This document shows positions 1 to 5,923 of a stretch of 16,109 nt of DNA, piece after piece. The position numbers and the translations under genes were made by a program. The notes under the pieces are model-generated. The model was not told the origin of the DNA and ran no database searches. It was given only the letters and a program-made list of their open reading frames with translations. Location: contig NZ_CAPJ01000284.1 in NCBI RefSeq assembly GCF_000331775.1, forward strand, positions 1 to 16,109, in the 5' to 3' direction. Source of the DNA: Xanthomonas translucens pv. translucens DSM 18974 (GTDB lineage Bacteria > Pseudomonadota > Gammaproteobacteria > Xanthomonadales > Xanthomonadaceae). Each line of letters opens with the position of its first letter. Within the stretch, counting starts at the first letter, position 1.

Positions 1-634
1 CGTGGCCCTTCAGGCGGGTGCCACGCCCAGGCAACAGCAGCAGAGGACCGCCGCCCGCCGTGGCCGGCGCCAGCGTCGCGGCCCAGGCGCGCGCGTCCGG
101 ATCGGGCTGCGCACGGCGCGGGAACTGCGCCGGGTCGATGCCGCGCGGGATCACCCGCAAGCGCGCCGGGTCAGTGTGCGGGTAGTGGCGCAGCACGTAG
201 TTCCGCACCGTGGCCGACACGCAGATCACCCGTTCGCCGCGGGCCATGATCGCGCTGTAGCGGCTCGGCGAATTGAGCCCGTGCACGGTGGTGACGAAGC
301 GCGGCCGCTGCGCCGCCGGTAGCCCGCGCAGCGCGTGCCAGCCCAGCCAGGCCGGCAGCCGCGAGCGCGCGTGCACGATGTCCACCCCCTCGCGCACGAA
401 CAGCCGGCGCAATGCCGGCACGTGGCGCAGGCTCAGCAGCGACTTGCGGCCGATGTCCAGGGCGATGTGCTCGGCACCGGTCTGCGCCAGCGCCGGCAGC
501 AGGCGGCCGCCGGCCGACACCACCAGCGCGCGGTGTCCGGCGGCGACCAGCGCCGCGGCGATTTCTAGGGTGGAGCGTTCGACGCCGCCGGACTCCAGCG
601 CCGGCAGCAGCTGCACCACGGTCAGGCGGTGCAT
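1..634 (-). CDS. GT-B fold glycosyltransferase, N-terminal part (truncated by window edge)
   Basis: A minus-strand frame opens at ATG 634 and stays open to the left edge, giving 211 residues of a longer protein. It begins MHRLTVVQLLPALESGGVER, the glycine-rich N-terminal loop typical of GT4/GT1-type sugar transferases (GGVER followed by a helix). Later come a DIVHARS segment, VTTVHGLNSPSRYSAIMARG and ERVICVSATVRNYV, which match the acceptor-side Rossmann domain of lipopolysaccharide and exopolysaccharide glycosyltransferases. The visible end reads PGRGTRLKGH, the usual start of the nucleotide-sugar binding C-terminal domain. The enzyme should act at the cytoplasmic face of the inner membrane, adding a sugar from an activated donor to a lipid-linked or LPS-core acceptor. 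The acceptor cannot be told. The start lies 11 nt after the stop of the zinc-finger gene, so the two are probably co-transcribed. No strong Shine-Dalgarno is visible. The family call is firm and the exact substrate is unknown. Confidence 0.85.
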   Translation of the reverse strand, partial: MHRLTVVQLLPALESGGVERSTLEIAAALVAAGHRALVVSAGGRLLPALAQTGAEHIALDIGRKSLLSLRHVPALRRLFVREGVDIVHARSRLPAWLGWHALRGLPAAQRPRFVTTVHGLNSPSRYSAIMARGERVICVSATVRNYVLRHYPHTDPARLRVIPRGIDPAQFPRRAQPDPDARAWAATLAPATAGGGPLLLLPGRGTRLKGH

Positions 635-645
635 CGACCCGGCGG

Positions 646-843
646 TCAGTCGACCAGCACGAAGACCGCGCCGCAGTAGGGACACTTGGCCTCGTGGCTG
701 GGTTCTTCCTCCAGCGGCAGATAGACCCGCGGGTGCGAGTTCCACAGCGCCATCTCCGGGGTCGGGCAGCTCAGCGGCAGGTCGGCGCGGTGCACGTTGT
801 AGCGCGTCTCTGTATTGGCGGGCGCGGTGGCGGTATGGCTCAT
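646..843 (-). CDS. Small zinc-finger domain protein (65 aa)
   Basis: This 65-residue protein starts at ATG 843. It contains a single C-x-H/C-x2-C type metal site: Cys26 in LPLSCPTPEM, His36 in WNSHPRVYLPL, then Cys54 and Cys57 in KCPYCGAVFVLVD at the C-terminus. This resembles the zf-CHCC family, related to the NDUFS6 zinc domain, which is widespread as a short stand-alone protein in proteobacteria. The in-frame extension upstream to 1119 is antisense to the XRE gene and reads as GC-rich non-coding sequence, so Met at 843 is preferred, although no good Shine-Dalgarno precedes it. It is followed after 11 nt by the glycosyltransferase gene on the same strand. Its biological role is unknown. The zinc-binding reading is family-based inference supported by the visible Cys/His spacing. 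Confidence 0.8.
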   Translation of the reverse strand: MSHTATAPANTETRYNVHRADLPLSCPTPEMALWNSHPRVYLPLEEEPSHEAKCPYCGAVFVLVD

Positions 844-957
844 GGCGGTGGGACACGGCGGGAGGAGACAGCCAATTCTAGCAGCCCGTCCCGCGACCGC
901 GCCGGGCCGGCGTCCGCCGCGCCGGCGCTGTCCTGGGCTTGTCCACTCACTGTCCGC

Positions 958-987
958 TTGATGCAAGGCAATGACATCCACTATGCT
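958..987 (+). promoter_or_regulatory. Possible sigma-70 promoter for the 1028 XRE gene
   Basis: TTGATG at 958-963 and TATGCT at 982-987 are separated by 18 nt and lie about 40 nt before the chosen GTG start. Each hexamer matches four of six consensus positions, in a GC-rich background where such matches are not very common. This is pattern matching only. Confidence 0.3.
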
Positions 988-1027
988 CGGGGGGACGCGG
1001 TGCCAACATGCCGCTCTGAGGTGTCCC

Positions 1028-1288
1028 GTGGATATAGGTGTGCGATTGATGCAGGCGCGGCGCAATGCCGGTTTCACGCTGCGCGAACTGGCGGCCCTGC
1101 TGGGCGTGGCGCATAGCACCCTGGGTCACTGGGAGAACAATCGTTCCGTCCCCAATGCCCGGCATTTGCTGAAGATTGCCGAACTCACCGGCGTCGATGC
1201 CTACGTGCTGCTGACCGGCAAGCCCTCCAAGCTGAACCAGAGCGAGCACGAAAGCCTGCCGCTGCCGATGGGTAAGCGTCTGGCCTGA
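1028..1288 (+). CDS. XRE-family helix-turn-helix regulator (86 aa)
   Basis: A short DNA-binding protein made almost wholly of one Cro/C1-type domain. Residues about 5-60 carry RLMQARRNAGFTLRELAALL, then LGVAHSTLGHWENN as the recognition helix, then a PNARHLLKIAELTGV segment, which is the standard five-helix arrangement. The frame is open from ATG 971, but that ATG has its only AAGG just 2 nt upstream. GTG 1028 follows TGAGGTG at 1017-1023 and starts just before the first helix, so it is preferred. A polar 20-residue tail follows the domain, with no effector domain. It converges on the C39 ABC exporter gene, whose end is 146 nt away. A second XRE gene stands at the other end of the same peptide-export locus (7736-8101), so this one could be a second regulator of the locus or simply a chromosomal neighbour. 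The target is unknown. Confidence 0.8.
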   Translation: MDIGVRLMQARRNAGFTLRELAALLGVAHSTLGHWENNRSVPNARHLLKIAELTGVDAYVLLTGKPSKLNQSEHESLPLPMGKRLA

Positions 1289-1434
1289 AGGGTCTGCGGT
1301 GCCGGCAGCGCTGCGGCGTACATCCCGCGGCGTGGTTTTTTACGTGTTCATTCCTGGCTCGCGGCACCCGAATCGGCAGGATCTTTTGTCTCGCTCGAAT
1401 CCGCTGACGCGTCCTAGACAACCGATAGCGACAG

Positions 1435-3537
1435 TCAGGCGCTGGCTGTTGTCACTTCGGCAGGTGATGTCTGTGGCCGTAGTTCCTGCACGATGCGCCC
1501 CTGTTCCATCACCAACACGCGGTCGGCACTGGCGATGGTTTCCGGCCGATGCGCAACGATCACCTTGGTCAGCTTCAACTGCTTCACCGCGTCGTTGACC
1601 AGACGCTCGCGCAACACATCCAGATGGCTGGTGGCCTCATCCAGGAACAGCAGCTTCGGTTGCCGGTACAGCGCACGCGCCAGGATCACCCGCTGCTTCT
1701 GCCCGCCGGACAGCGAACTGCCCATGTCGCCGATCAGGCTGTGATAGCCCATCGGCATCGCGGCAATATCCTCATGCACCGCCGCCAACCGTGCCGCCGC
1801 CTCGACCCGTTCCAGGTCGAAATCGGGATCGAAGAACCCGATGTTGTCGGCGATGCTGCCGGCGAACAATTGATCGTCCTGCATCACCGCACCGACGATC
1901 GCGCGCACGTTTCGCGGCCCTAGCTTATGTAGATCGTGACCACCGATGCGGATTGCCCCTTCGCTGGGCTTGAGCAATCCCAGCAGCAGTTTGACCAGCG
2001 TCGTCTTGCCGCAACCGGATGCACCGATGATCGCCACCGACTCGCCTGGCTCGATCGCGAAACTGCACTCCTTGACGACCCACGGCTCGCCCGCGGCGTA
2101 GCGAAACGACAGCCCCTCGACCTCGATGCGCGGCTCGGCCGGAGGCAACGCCTCGGGCAGCGCGTGGTCGTCCTCGGGCGGCGTCAGCACGATATCCGCC
2201 AACCGCTCGCCATGCAGGCGCAGCATGCGGAACTCGACCCACTTGTCGATCAGGCCACTCACGCGCATGGCGAACTGATCCTTGTAGGCCAGGTAGGCGA
2301 CCAGCATGCCGACCGAGAACACATTGTCCAGCGCCAGCCTGGCCCCGATCCAGATCACCGCGATGCGCTCAATGCCGAACACCAGCTGGCTGGCCGTGTT
2401 GAACCCCAGCGACATCCGCGCCAGTTTGACATCCTGGTTGACTGTCTCGTTGAGCAGATTGTCGTAGTTGGAACGGCGCAGCGGCTCCTCACCAGCGATT
2501 TTCAGGCTCTGCATGCCGCGCAGCGATTCCAGCAAATGGCTCTGCTGCTTGGCCGCGGCGACGAGCTGCTGCTCAGTGCGATCACGCACCGGCCGGTAGG
2601 CGATTGCCCGAATACACAGATAAAGTACTACCGCCAGCAGCGTGACCAGCGCCAACTTCCAGCTATAGACCAGCATCAAGACCAGCGTGACCACTGCCAT
2701 CAGTCCGTCGATGATCGCCTCGACGAAGCTGGTGGTCAGTGTGTGCTGGATCGTCTGCACCGATGACATGCGTGAAGTCACATCGCCCAGATGACGCTTC
2801 TCGAAGAAATCCAGCGGCAATTTGAGCAAGTGCGCGAACACGTTGCTCATCCATTGCAATCCGAGCCTGGAGGACAGATAGACCACCGACCAGCCGCGCA
2901 GCAAGCCGATACCCACTTGCAGCAGCAGCGCCAATCCGAAACCCAAACCGAGTACCGCCAACAGGTCGCGATCCGCCGAAACCAGCGCCTGGTCAACCAC
3001 CCATTGCATGTAGAACGGCGCGAGCACGACAAAAACCTGTAACGCAACCGACAGTAGGAATATTTGAAAAAGAGCGTTCCACAATCCATTGATCGGCCCA
3101 GTGAGTTGCCGCGCGGAAATCGTAGGGGACACCTTCTGCGGCTTGAATTCTGCAGCGGGGGTCAATTCTAGCGCCACACCGGTAAAGTGCTGAGAGACTT
3201 CATGGATCGACAGCTTTCGCTCCCCTATCGCGGGATCGAGTATAGTGAATTTTGACTTCCCGACCTTTGCAAGCACCACAAAGTGGTTGAGGTCCCAATG
3301 CAAAATGCAGGGCAGCTTGAGTTGCCCGAAGTGCTCCATGTCTAGCCGAAGCGCTCGGGTGGAGAAGCCGAGTTGTTGGGCAATCTGAATAAGACCACTG
3401 AGCTTAATACCTTTCAGCGACAGTGGAAAGCAACGGCGCATTTCCGGGAGACTGACATGACAACCATAGCCGCTGGCGACCATCGCCAATGAAGCCAGGC
3501 CGCATTCGGAGGCCTCGCTCTGTAAATAGACATCCAT
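1435..3537 (-). CDS. C39 peptidase-containing bacteriocin/microcin ABC exporter
   Basis: A 700-residue protein in the CvaB/RaxB/LagD class, which cuts double-glycine leaders and exports the freed peptide. The N-terminal C39 peptidase domain (residues about 1-125) has the oxyanion Gln6, catalytic Cys12 in QSEASECGLASLAMV, His85 in HWDLNHFVVL and Asp101 in ILDPA, so it should be active. A six-helix ABC transmembrane region follows (about 150-440). The C-terminal ATPase shows Walker A GASGCGKTT (near residue 505), signature LSGGQKQR (near 610), Walker B LLFLDEATSHLD (near 630) and the switch His in IVAHRPETI. The frame can begin at TTG 3576, but ATG 3537 puts the C39 start where the family has it. 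The preceding ClpP-like gene ends at 3560, 22 nt upstream, so they are probably co-transcribed. It is the last gene of the locus and should act with the HlyD-type protein at 5924-7186 and a TolC-type channel elsewhere. Confidence 0.95.
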   Translation of the reverse strand: MDVYLQSEASECGLASLAMVASGYGCHVSLPEMRRCFPLSLKGIKLSGLIQIAQQLGFSTRALRLDMEHFGQLKLPCILHWDLNHFVVLAKVGKSKFTILDPAIGERKLSIHEVSQHFTGVALELTPAAEFKPQKVSPTISARQLTGPINGLWNALFQIFLLSVALQVFVVLAPFYMQWVVDQALVSADRDLLAVLGLGFGLALLLQVGIGLLRGWSVVYLSSRLGLQWMSNVFAHLLKLPLDFFEKRHLGDVTSRMSSVQTIQHTLTTSFVEAIIDGLMAVVTLVLMLVYSWKLALVTLLAVVLYLCIRAIAYRPVRDRTEQQLVAAAKQQSHLLESLRGMQSLKIAGEEPLRRSNYDNLLNETVNQDVKLARMSLGFNTASQLVFGIERIAVIWIGARLALDNVFSVGMLVAYLAYKDQFAMRVSGLIDKWVEFRMLRLHGERLADIVLTPPEDDHALPEALPPAEPRIEVEGLSFRYAAGEPWVVKECSFAIEPGESVAIIGASGCGKTTLVKLLLGLLKPSEGAIRIGGHDLHKLGPRNVRAIVGAVMQDDQLFAGSIADNIGFFDPDFDLERVEAAARLAAVHEDIAAMPMGYHSLIGDMGSSLSGGQKQRVILARALYRQPKLLFLDEATSHLDVLRERLVNDAVKQLKLTKVIVAHRPETIASADRVLVMEQGRIVQELRPQTSPAEVTTASA

Positions 3538-3559
3538 CAATGCATACCCACGCAACGCC

Positions 3560-4300
3560 TTACTGATCCAGCACAAATGATGACTTCACACCCGCCTTCT
3601 CCATTACATCCTGTACAATCTTAACCGTATATTTCTGGCAATACCGCTCACCATCAACTCCATATTTCTCCAACGTCACACGCTGAGGCACCCAGACAGA
3701 AGGCGTACTAGAATACGAATATTCCCCTGTCTTCTCATCAAACGTGTACTCATCCATCTTTCCGGAAATTATTTTCACTTGTTGATTGGCATATTCCAAT
3801 ATTTTATAGTCCACGCCAGCGCGACTGTAAAAACTGTGTTCGTCCGCATGAAACTTCTCCAGCCAATCACGATACTTATCCACCAACGCTTGGGGCCCAC
3901 CCTCCGCCGCCAGCGAAACAGCTCCTTCTTTCCCAGGCGGCAGCGTTCCATGCCAACCGAGAACAGCGCCGCAATCGACGGTCAGCGATGAAGCAGCCAT
4001 TGCGATATAACTAGCACACGCCGATAGACATACACCATCCACTTTCACTTCAATCGGACGGCGCCGAACAATGTCTTCGGCAATTCTAAGTGCAACCAAG
4101 GGGTAACCTCCTAGACTATGGACGACAATTTTTGAATAACCGTCCTTTGCGATCTTGAAATATTCGACGTCTGAATTCGAATCGATATCGCCACGCAGCT
4201 CTATGAGATCCGGGGAAATCCTCCTCCAACCTGCATGCACATTTCCACAAAAAAAAACTGTTGCAAGAAGGGCGATCATCCGGATTGTAGAATTAATCAT
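3560..4300 (-). CDS. Exported ClpP/COG3904-like serine protease-fold protein
   Basis: This is a 246-residue protein with a signal peptide: basic N-terminus, hydrophobic MIALLATVFF, and likely cleavage after VHA at residue 23. The mature part has the ClpP/SppA crotonase-like layout seen in periplasmic COG3904 proteins: an ELRGDID strand, the oxyanion turn SLGGYPLVALRIAEDI (62-77), the nucleophile elbow GVCLSACASYIAMA with Ser93, and LGWHGTLPP with His117, which matches the His of that family. The third catalytic residue is not certain. The C-terminal 100 residues are charged and not recognised. It starts at ATG 4300 after AAGAG, downstream of peptide 3 and a hairpin, and is followed within 22 nt by the ABC exporter, so it belongs to the export operon. 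It might trim or degrade exported peptides, or protect the producer. Both roles are inference. The segment is clearly more AT-rich than the flanking chromosome. Confidence 0.75.
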   Translation of the reverse strand: MINSTIRMIALLATVFFCGNVHAGWRRISPDLIELRGDIDSNSDVEYFKIAKDGYSKIVVHSLGGYPLVALRIAEDIVRRRPIEVKVDGVCLSACASYIAMAASSLTVDCGAVLGWHGTLPPGKEGAVSLAAEGGPQALVDKYRDWLEKFHADEHSFYSRAGVDYKILEYANQQVKIISGKMDEYTFDEKTGEYSYSSTPSVWVPQRVTLEKYGVDGERYCQKYTVKIVQDVMEKAGVKSSFVLDQ

Positions 4301-4329
4301 TCACGTAGCTCTTAATGAATTTCCATAAA

Positions 4330-4360
4330 ATGAGGCATCGGCACCAGACCGATGCCTCAT
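4330..4360 (-). terminator. Hairpin terminator downstream of peptide 3
   Basis: A perfect 12-bp inverted repeat (ATGAGGCATCGG and CCGATGCCTCAT) encloses a 7-nt loop. On the minus strand it begins 14 nt after the stop of the peptide-3 gene and runs into TTTTA. It has the form of an intrinsic terminator, though with a short U-tract. It separates peptide 3 from the ClpP-like protein and exporter genes, so it may be partial, leaving more peptide message than exporter message. Confidence 0.8.
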
Positions 4361-4373
4361 GGCGAATTAAAAA

Positions 4374-4514
4374 TCAGCCTTTTGCGTGACACTCAACCGT
4401 TTTTGTGGTCGTCGTGCTGCCATCAGCGTTTTTGGTAACAGTCTTAGTGTATGAGCAACCAGCTTCAAGCCCCCCAGCAACAGCAATTGTTTCTTCAACA
4501 GTCAACTCACGCAT
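4374..4514 (-). CDS. Double-glycine leader peptide 3, putative microcin precursor (46 aa)
   Basis: A 46-residue precursor with leader MRELTVEETIAVAGG, closely following the CvaC-type pattern (MRxLTxxE, hydrophobic at -4, GG at -2/-1) recognised by C39 peptidases. Cleavage after Gly15 would release a 31-residue core starting LEAGC. The core has exactly two cysteines (20 and 42) bracketing two alternating Thr/Lys/Val stretches, SYTKTVTK and TTTTKTVE, joined by a NADGS turn. That pattern reads as a two-stranded beta hairpin closed by one disulfide. ATG 4514 follows AGAGGTGATAT, with AGGTGA 4 nt upstream. The gene is just downstream of a decayed fusion-protein fragment and upstream of a terminator-like hairpin. 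The leader call is strong. Antibacterial or signalling activity is inference, and no homologue of the core is recognised. Confidence 0.87.
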   Translation of the reverse strand: MRELTVEETIAVAGGLEAGCSYTKTVTKNADGSTTTTKTVECHAKG

Positions 4515-4602
4515 ATATCACCTCTAACAGTCAATTTGACGCACACCCTGCGCCTGGGAAAAAACTTCAGCGTGCTATCAGTTAGAATATCGGCATCTTA
4601 CG

Positions 4603-4890
4603 GACTGGATCGCCTGCCCGACTTAGCCATCGTAGTAGCGACCACCCCAGTGCTGGAGCAGTTACGGCGAGTTCACTGTTGGCCTGAACCTCAACCTGCT
4701 GCTCCTCCAACGTGGAATTATCGTGCCTATAATCGACCTGAACACTCAAACGCTGCAAGGACAACAACCGCAGTTGCCACTCGATTTGCGCCACATTACG
4801 TCGCATCTCGGTCGCTTGTCACTGCAAGGCTTGCATCCGGCTGGTGTAATCCGGCGCACTGGATTCCTGTCGCTTAATCTGTAGCACGCT
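4603..4890 (-). pseudogene. Decayed partial copy of the HlyD-type fusion protein gene
   Basis: On the minus strand this stretch translates to a worn copy of the middle of the fusion protein at 5924-7186. It reads VLQIKRQESSAPDYTSRMQA, then a nonsense TGA at 4819-4821 where the intact gene has Arg, then QATEMRRNVAQIEWQLRLLS, DYRHDNSTLEEQQVEVQ and LAVTAPALG. The intact gene has VLQIKQQESSALEYTSQMQA, QATEMRRSLAQIEQQLRVLP, EYRRDNAAVELEQVQTQ and LLVTAPVGG at the same places. After that a frameshift near 4650 is needed to keep the match through the IATQVVKPGQAI region. Nucleotide similarity stops abruptly at 4890, matching 6619 in the intact gene. There is no start, membrane segment or C-terminus, so no functional product is expected. 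It sits between the CPBP gene and peptide 3 and points to an earlier duplication. Confidence 0.85.
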
Positions 4891-4914
4891 TAAAATCCAT
4901 AAAATAATTGGAAG

Positions 4915-5421
4915 TCATGAAAATCTAGAGAACGCCATCACAATCAAATTAAATGCACTATGAAGCAAGACCGAGGCCAAGAATCCAACTACCCGATCAT
5001 GCACATTAGCCAATAAACAACAAATTGCAAAAAATACTACCCAAATCGCCATGTAGCGTATCTCCCAATTAAATAAAGAATGAAAGACTCCCGCAATTAG
5101 CGATACCAACAATGGCCCTTTCCACCAATGCCACTTTCTATCGGAAAATACAAAACGCAACCAAACAAAACAAATAAAATTCTCCAGTATCGGAGAAATT
5201 AGCAAAGGAGAAATCCAGGGCCTTATCGCCTGATCTTCTTTTATAAAATCAAGCCTGCTTGGCACCCCTATAAACGTCAAAATCCAATCCAAAGATACTT
5301 CACACAGATTTTCAAGAGCAAAACAAAAAACTGCCAAGACCAATGCAGCCAAGAACACTTGTGATGCGCCAGCATCCCAGATATTTCGATTTAACCAGCG
5401 ATCTTCGCACATAATTCTCAT
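4915..5421 (-). CDS. CPBP-type intramembrane protease homologue (168 aa)
   Basis: A membrane protein with about five hydrophobic segments and the three CPBP/Abi motifs. Motif 1 is SPILENFICFVWLR (Glu80 and Arg89, but Asn81 where most members have a second Glu), motif 2 is GVFHSLFN (His114), and motif 3 is LLHSAFNLI (His154, Asn158). CPBP proteins act in CAAX-type processing and, in Gram-positive bacteriocin loci, in self-immunity or peptide maturation. Placement between peptide 2 and peptide 3 suits that role. The frame reaches back to GTG 5502, but that codon lies inside a 14-bp hairpin. ATG 5421, preceded by AAGAAAA, is more likely, with ATG 5412 also possible. At about 40% GC by eye it contrasts with the flanking chromosome. 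The Asn81 change could reduce or remove protease activity. Immunity is the favoured but unproved role. Confidence 0.78.
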   Translation of the reverse strand: MRIMCEDRWLNRNIWDAGASQVFLAALVLAVFCFALENLCEVSLDWILTFIGVPSRLDFIKEDQAIRPWISPLLISPILENFICFVWLRFVFSDRKWHWWKGPLLVSLIAGVFHSLFNWEIRYMAIWVVFFAICCLLANVHDRVVGFLASVLLHSAFNLIVMAFSRFS

Positions 5422-5470
5422 CAATTTTCTTATGGCAGTTTTTGCGAATGAGAGCCGATTACTCTTAATT

Positions 5471-5506
5471 AAAGGTGTCCGAAGAGTACCGGCTTCGGAC
5501 ACCTTT
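5471..5506 (-). terminator. Strong hairpin between peptide 2 and the CPBP gene
   Basis: A perfect 14-bp inverted repeat (AAAGGTGTCCGAAG and CTTCGGACACCTTT) has an 8-nt loop. On the minus strand it starts 16 nt after the peptide-2 stop and ends in TTTAATTAA. It fits an intrinsic terminator or attenuator. Because the arms end in AAA/TTT on both sides it could work in either direction, but only minus-strand genes lie around it. It probably raises peptide message over downstream genes, or stabilises the peptide mRNA 3' end. Confidence 0.8.
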
Positions 5507-5522
5507 CCAAATTAATCAAAAT

Positions 5523-5663
5523 TTATTCAATCCCGTAAGCCGCTTTCGCACTAGCCCAAAAAGATGAACCGAACTCCTTGACTGCCTCATATGCCTCATT
5601 AAGTTCGCCATACAAAGATCCGCCGGAAACACCCTCAATTTCATTTATATCAAGCTCTTTCAT
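5523..5663 (-). CDS. Double-glycine leader peptide 2, putative microcin precursor (46 aa)
   Basis: A 46-residue precursor with leader MKELDINEIEGVSGG, almost a textbook double-glycine leader (hydrophobic and acidic pattern ExxEIxxVSGG). Cleavage after Gly15 would release 31 residues beginning SLYGELNEAYEAVKEF and ending AKAAYGIE. The core has no cysteine. It is rich in aromatics (three Tyr, two Phe, one Trp) and has an i/i+3-4 pattern suited to an amphipathic helix, with a net negative charge. ATG 5663 follows GGAGGA at good spacing. It lies 33 nt after peptide 1, which also begins its core with SL, so the two may be a co-expressed pair. A strong hairpin follows. The leader is convincing. The target and activity are unknown. 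Confidence 0.85.
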   Translation of the reverse strand: MKELDINEIEGVSGGSLYGELNEAYEAVKEFGSSFWASAKAAYGIE

Positions 5664-5696
5664 AAATCCTCCATTCCAATTATCTAGCATCACTAT

Positions 5697-5861
5697 TCAA
5701 GCACCGTACTGGAGCGCAGAAAGCATTTCATTACCGCTATTGTCAATACTCTTCTGAGTTGCAGCGCCAGCACCAAATAGCGTACCAAGCACCTTACCGA
5801 GATCAGCCGCCAGGCTACCACCGTTCACCTGCTCCATTTCATCTAAAATCAACTCACGCAT
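5697..5861 (-). CDS. Double-glycine leader peptide 1, putative microcin precursor (54 aa)
   Basis: A 54-residue precursor with leader MRELILDEMEQVNGG, matching the CvaC-type leader. The predicted 39-residue core begins SLAADLGKVLGTLFGAG and ends MLSALQYGA. The first half is hydrophobic, rich in Gly/Ala/Leu with GxxxG-like spacing, as in pore-forming class II bacteriocins and microcin V. The second half is polar (TQKSIDNSGNE). There is no cysteine. An in-frame GTG-type extension to 5921 exists, but ATG 5861 is preceded by AAGGAGA eight bases upstream and gives the leader exactly at the N-terminus. The fusion-protein gene ends 62 nt upstream, with a 7-bp hairpin between. Membrane activity is inference from composition. 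Confidence 0.87.
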   Translation of the reverse strand: MRELILDEMEQVNGGSLAADLGKVLGTLFGAGAATQKSIDNSGNEMLSALQYGA

Positions 5862-5881
5862 TTCCGTTCTCCTTGCATATT

Positions 5882-5900
5882 GATGCAGCACCCCTGCATC
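5882..5900 (-). other. Small hairpin in the leader of the peptide genes
   Basis: GATGCAG and CTGCATC form a perfect 7-bp stem with a 5-nt loop, between the fusion-protein stop and the peptide-1 Shine-Dalgarno. On the minus strand no U-tract follows it, so it is more likely an mRNA processing or stability element than a terminator. The role is inference. Confidence 0.4.
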
Positions 5901-5923
5901 CCAGGCTTTGGGACCACCCAAAT

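Noticed and set aside
4536..4877. 113-codon plus-strand frame in the gap between the CPBP gene and peptide 3
   Set aside because: It is antisense to the decayed fusion-protein fragment, which explains the sequence fully.
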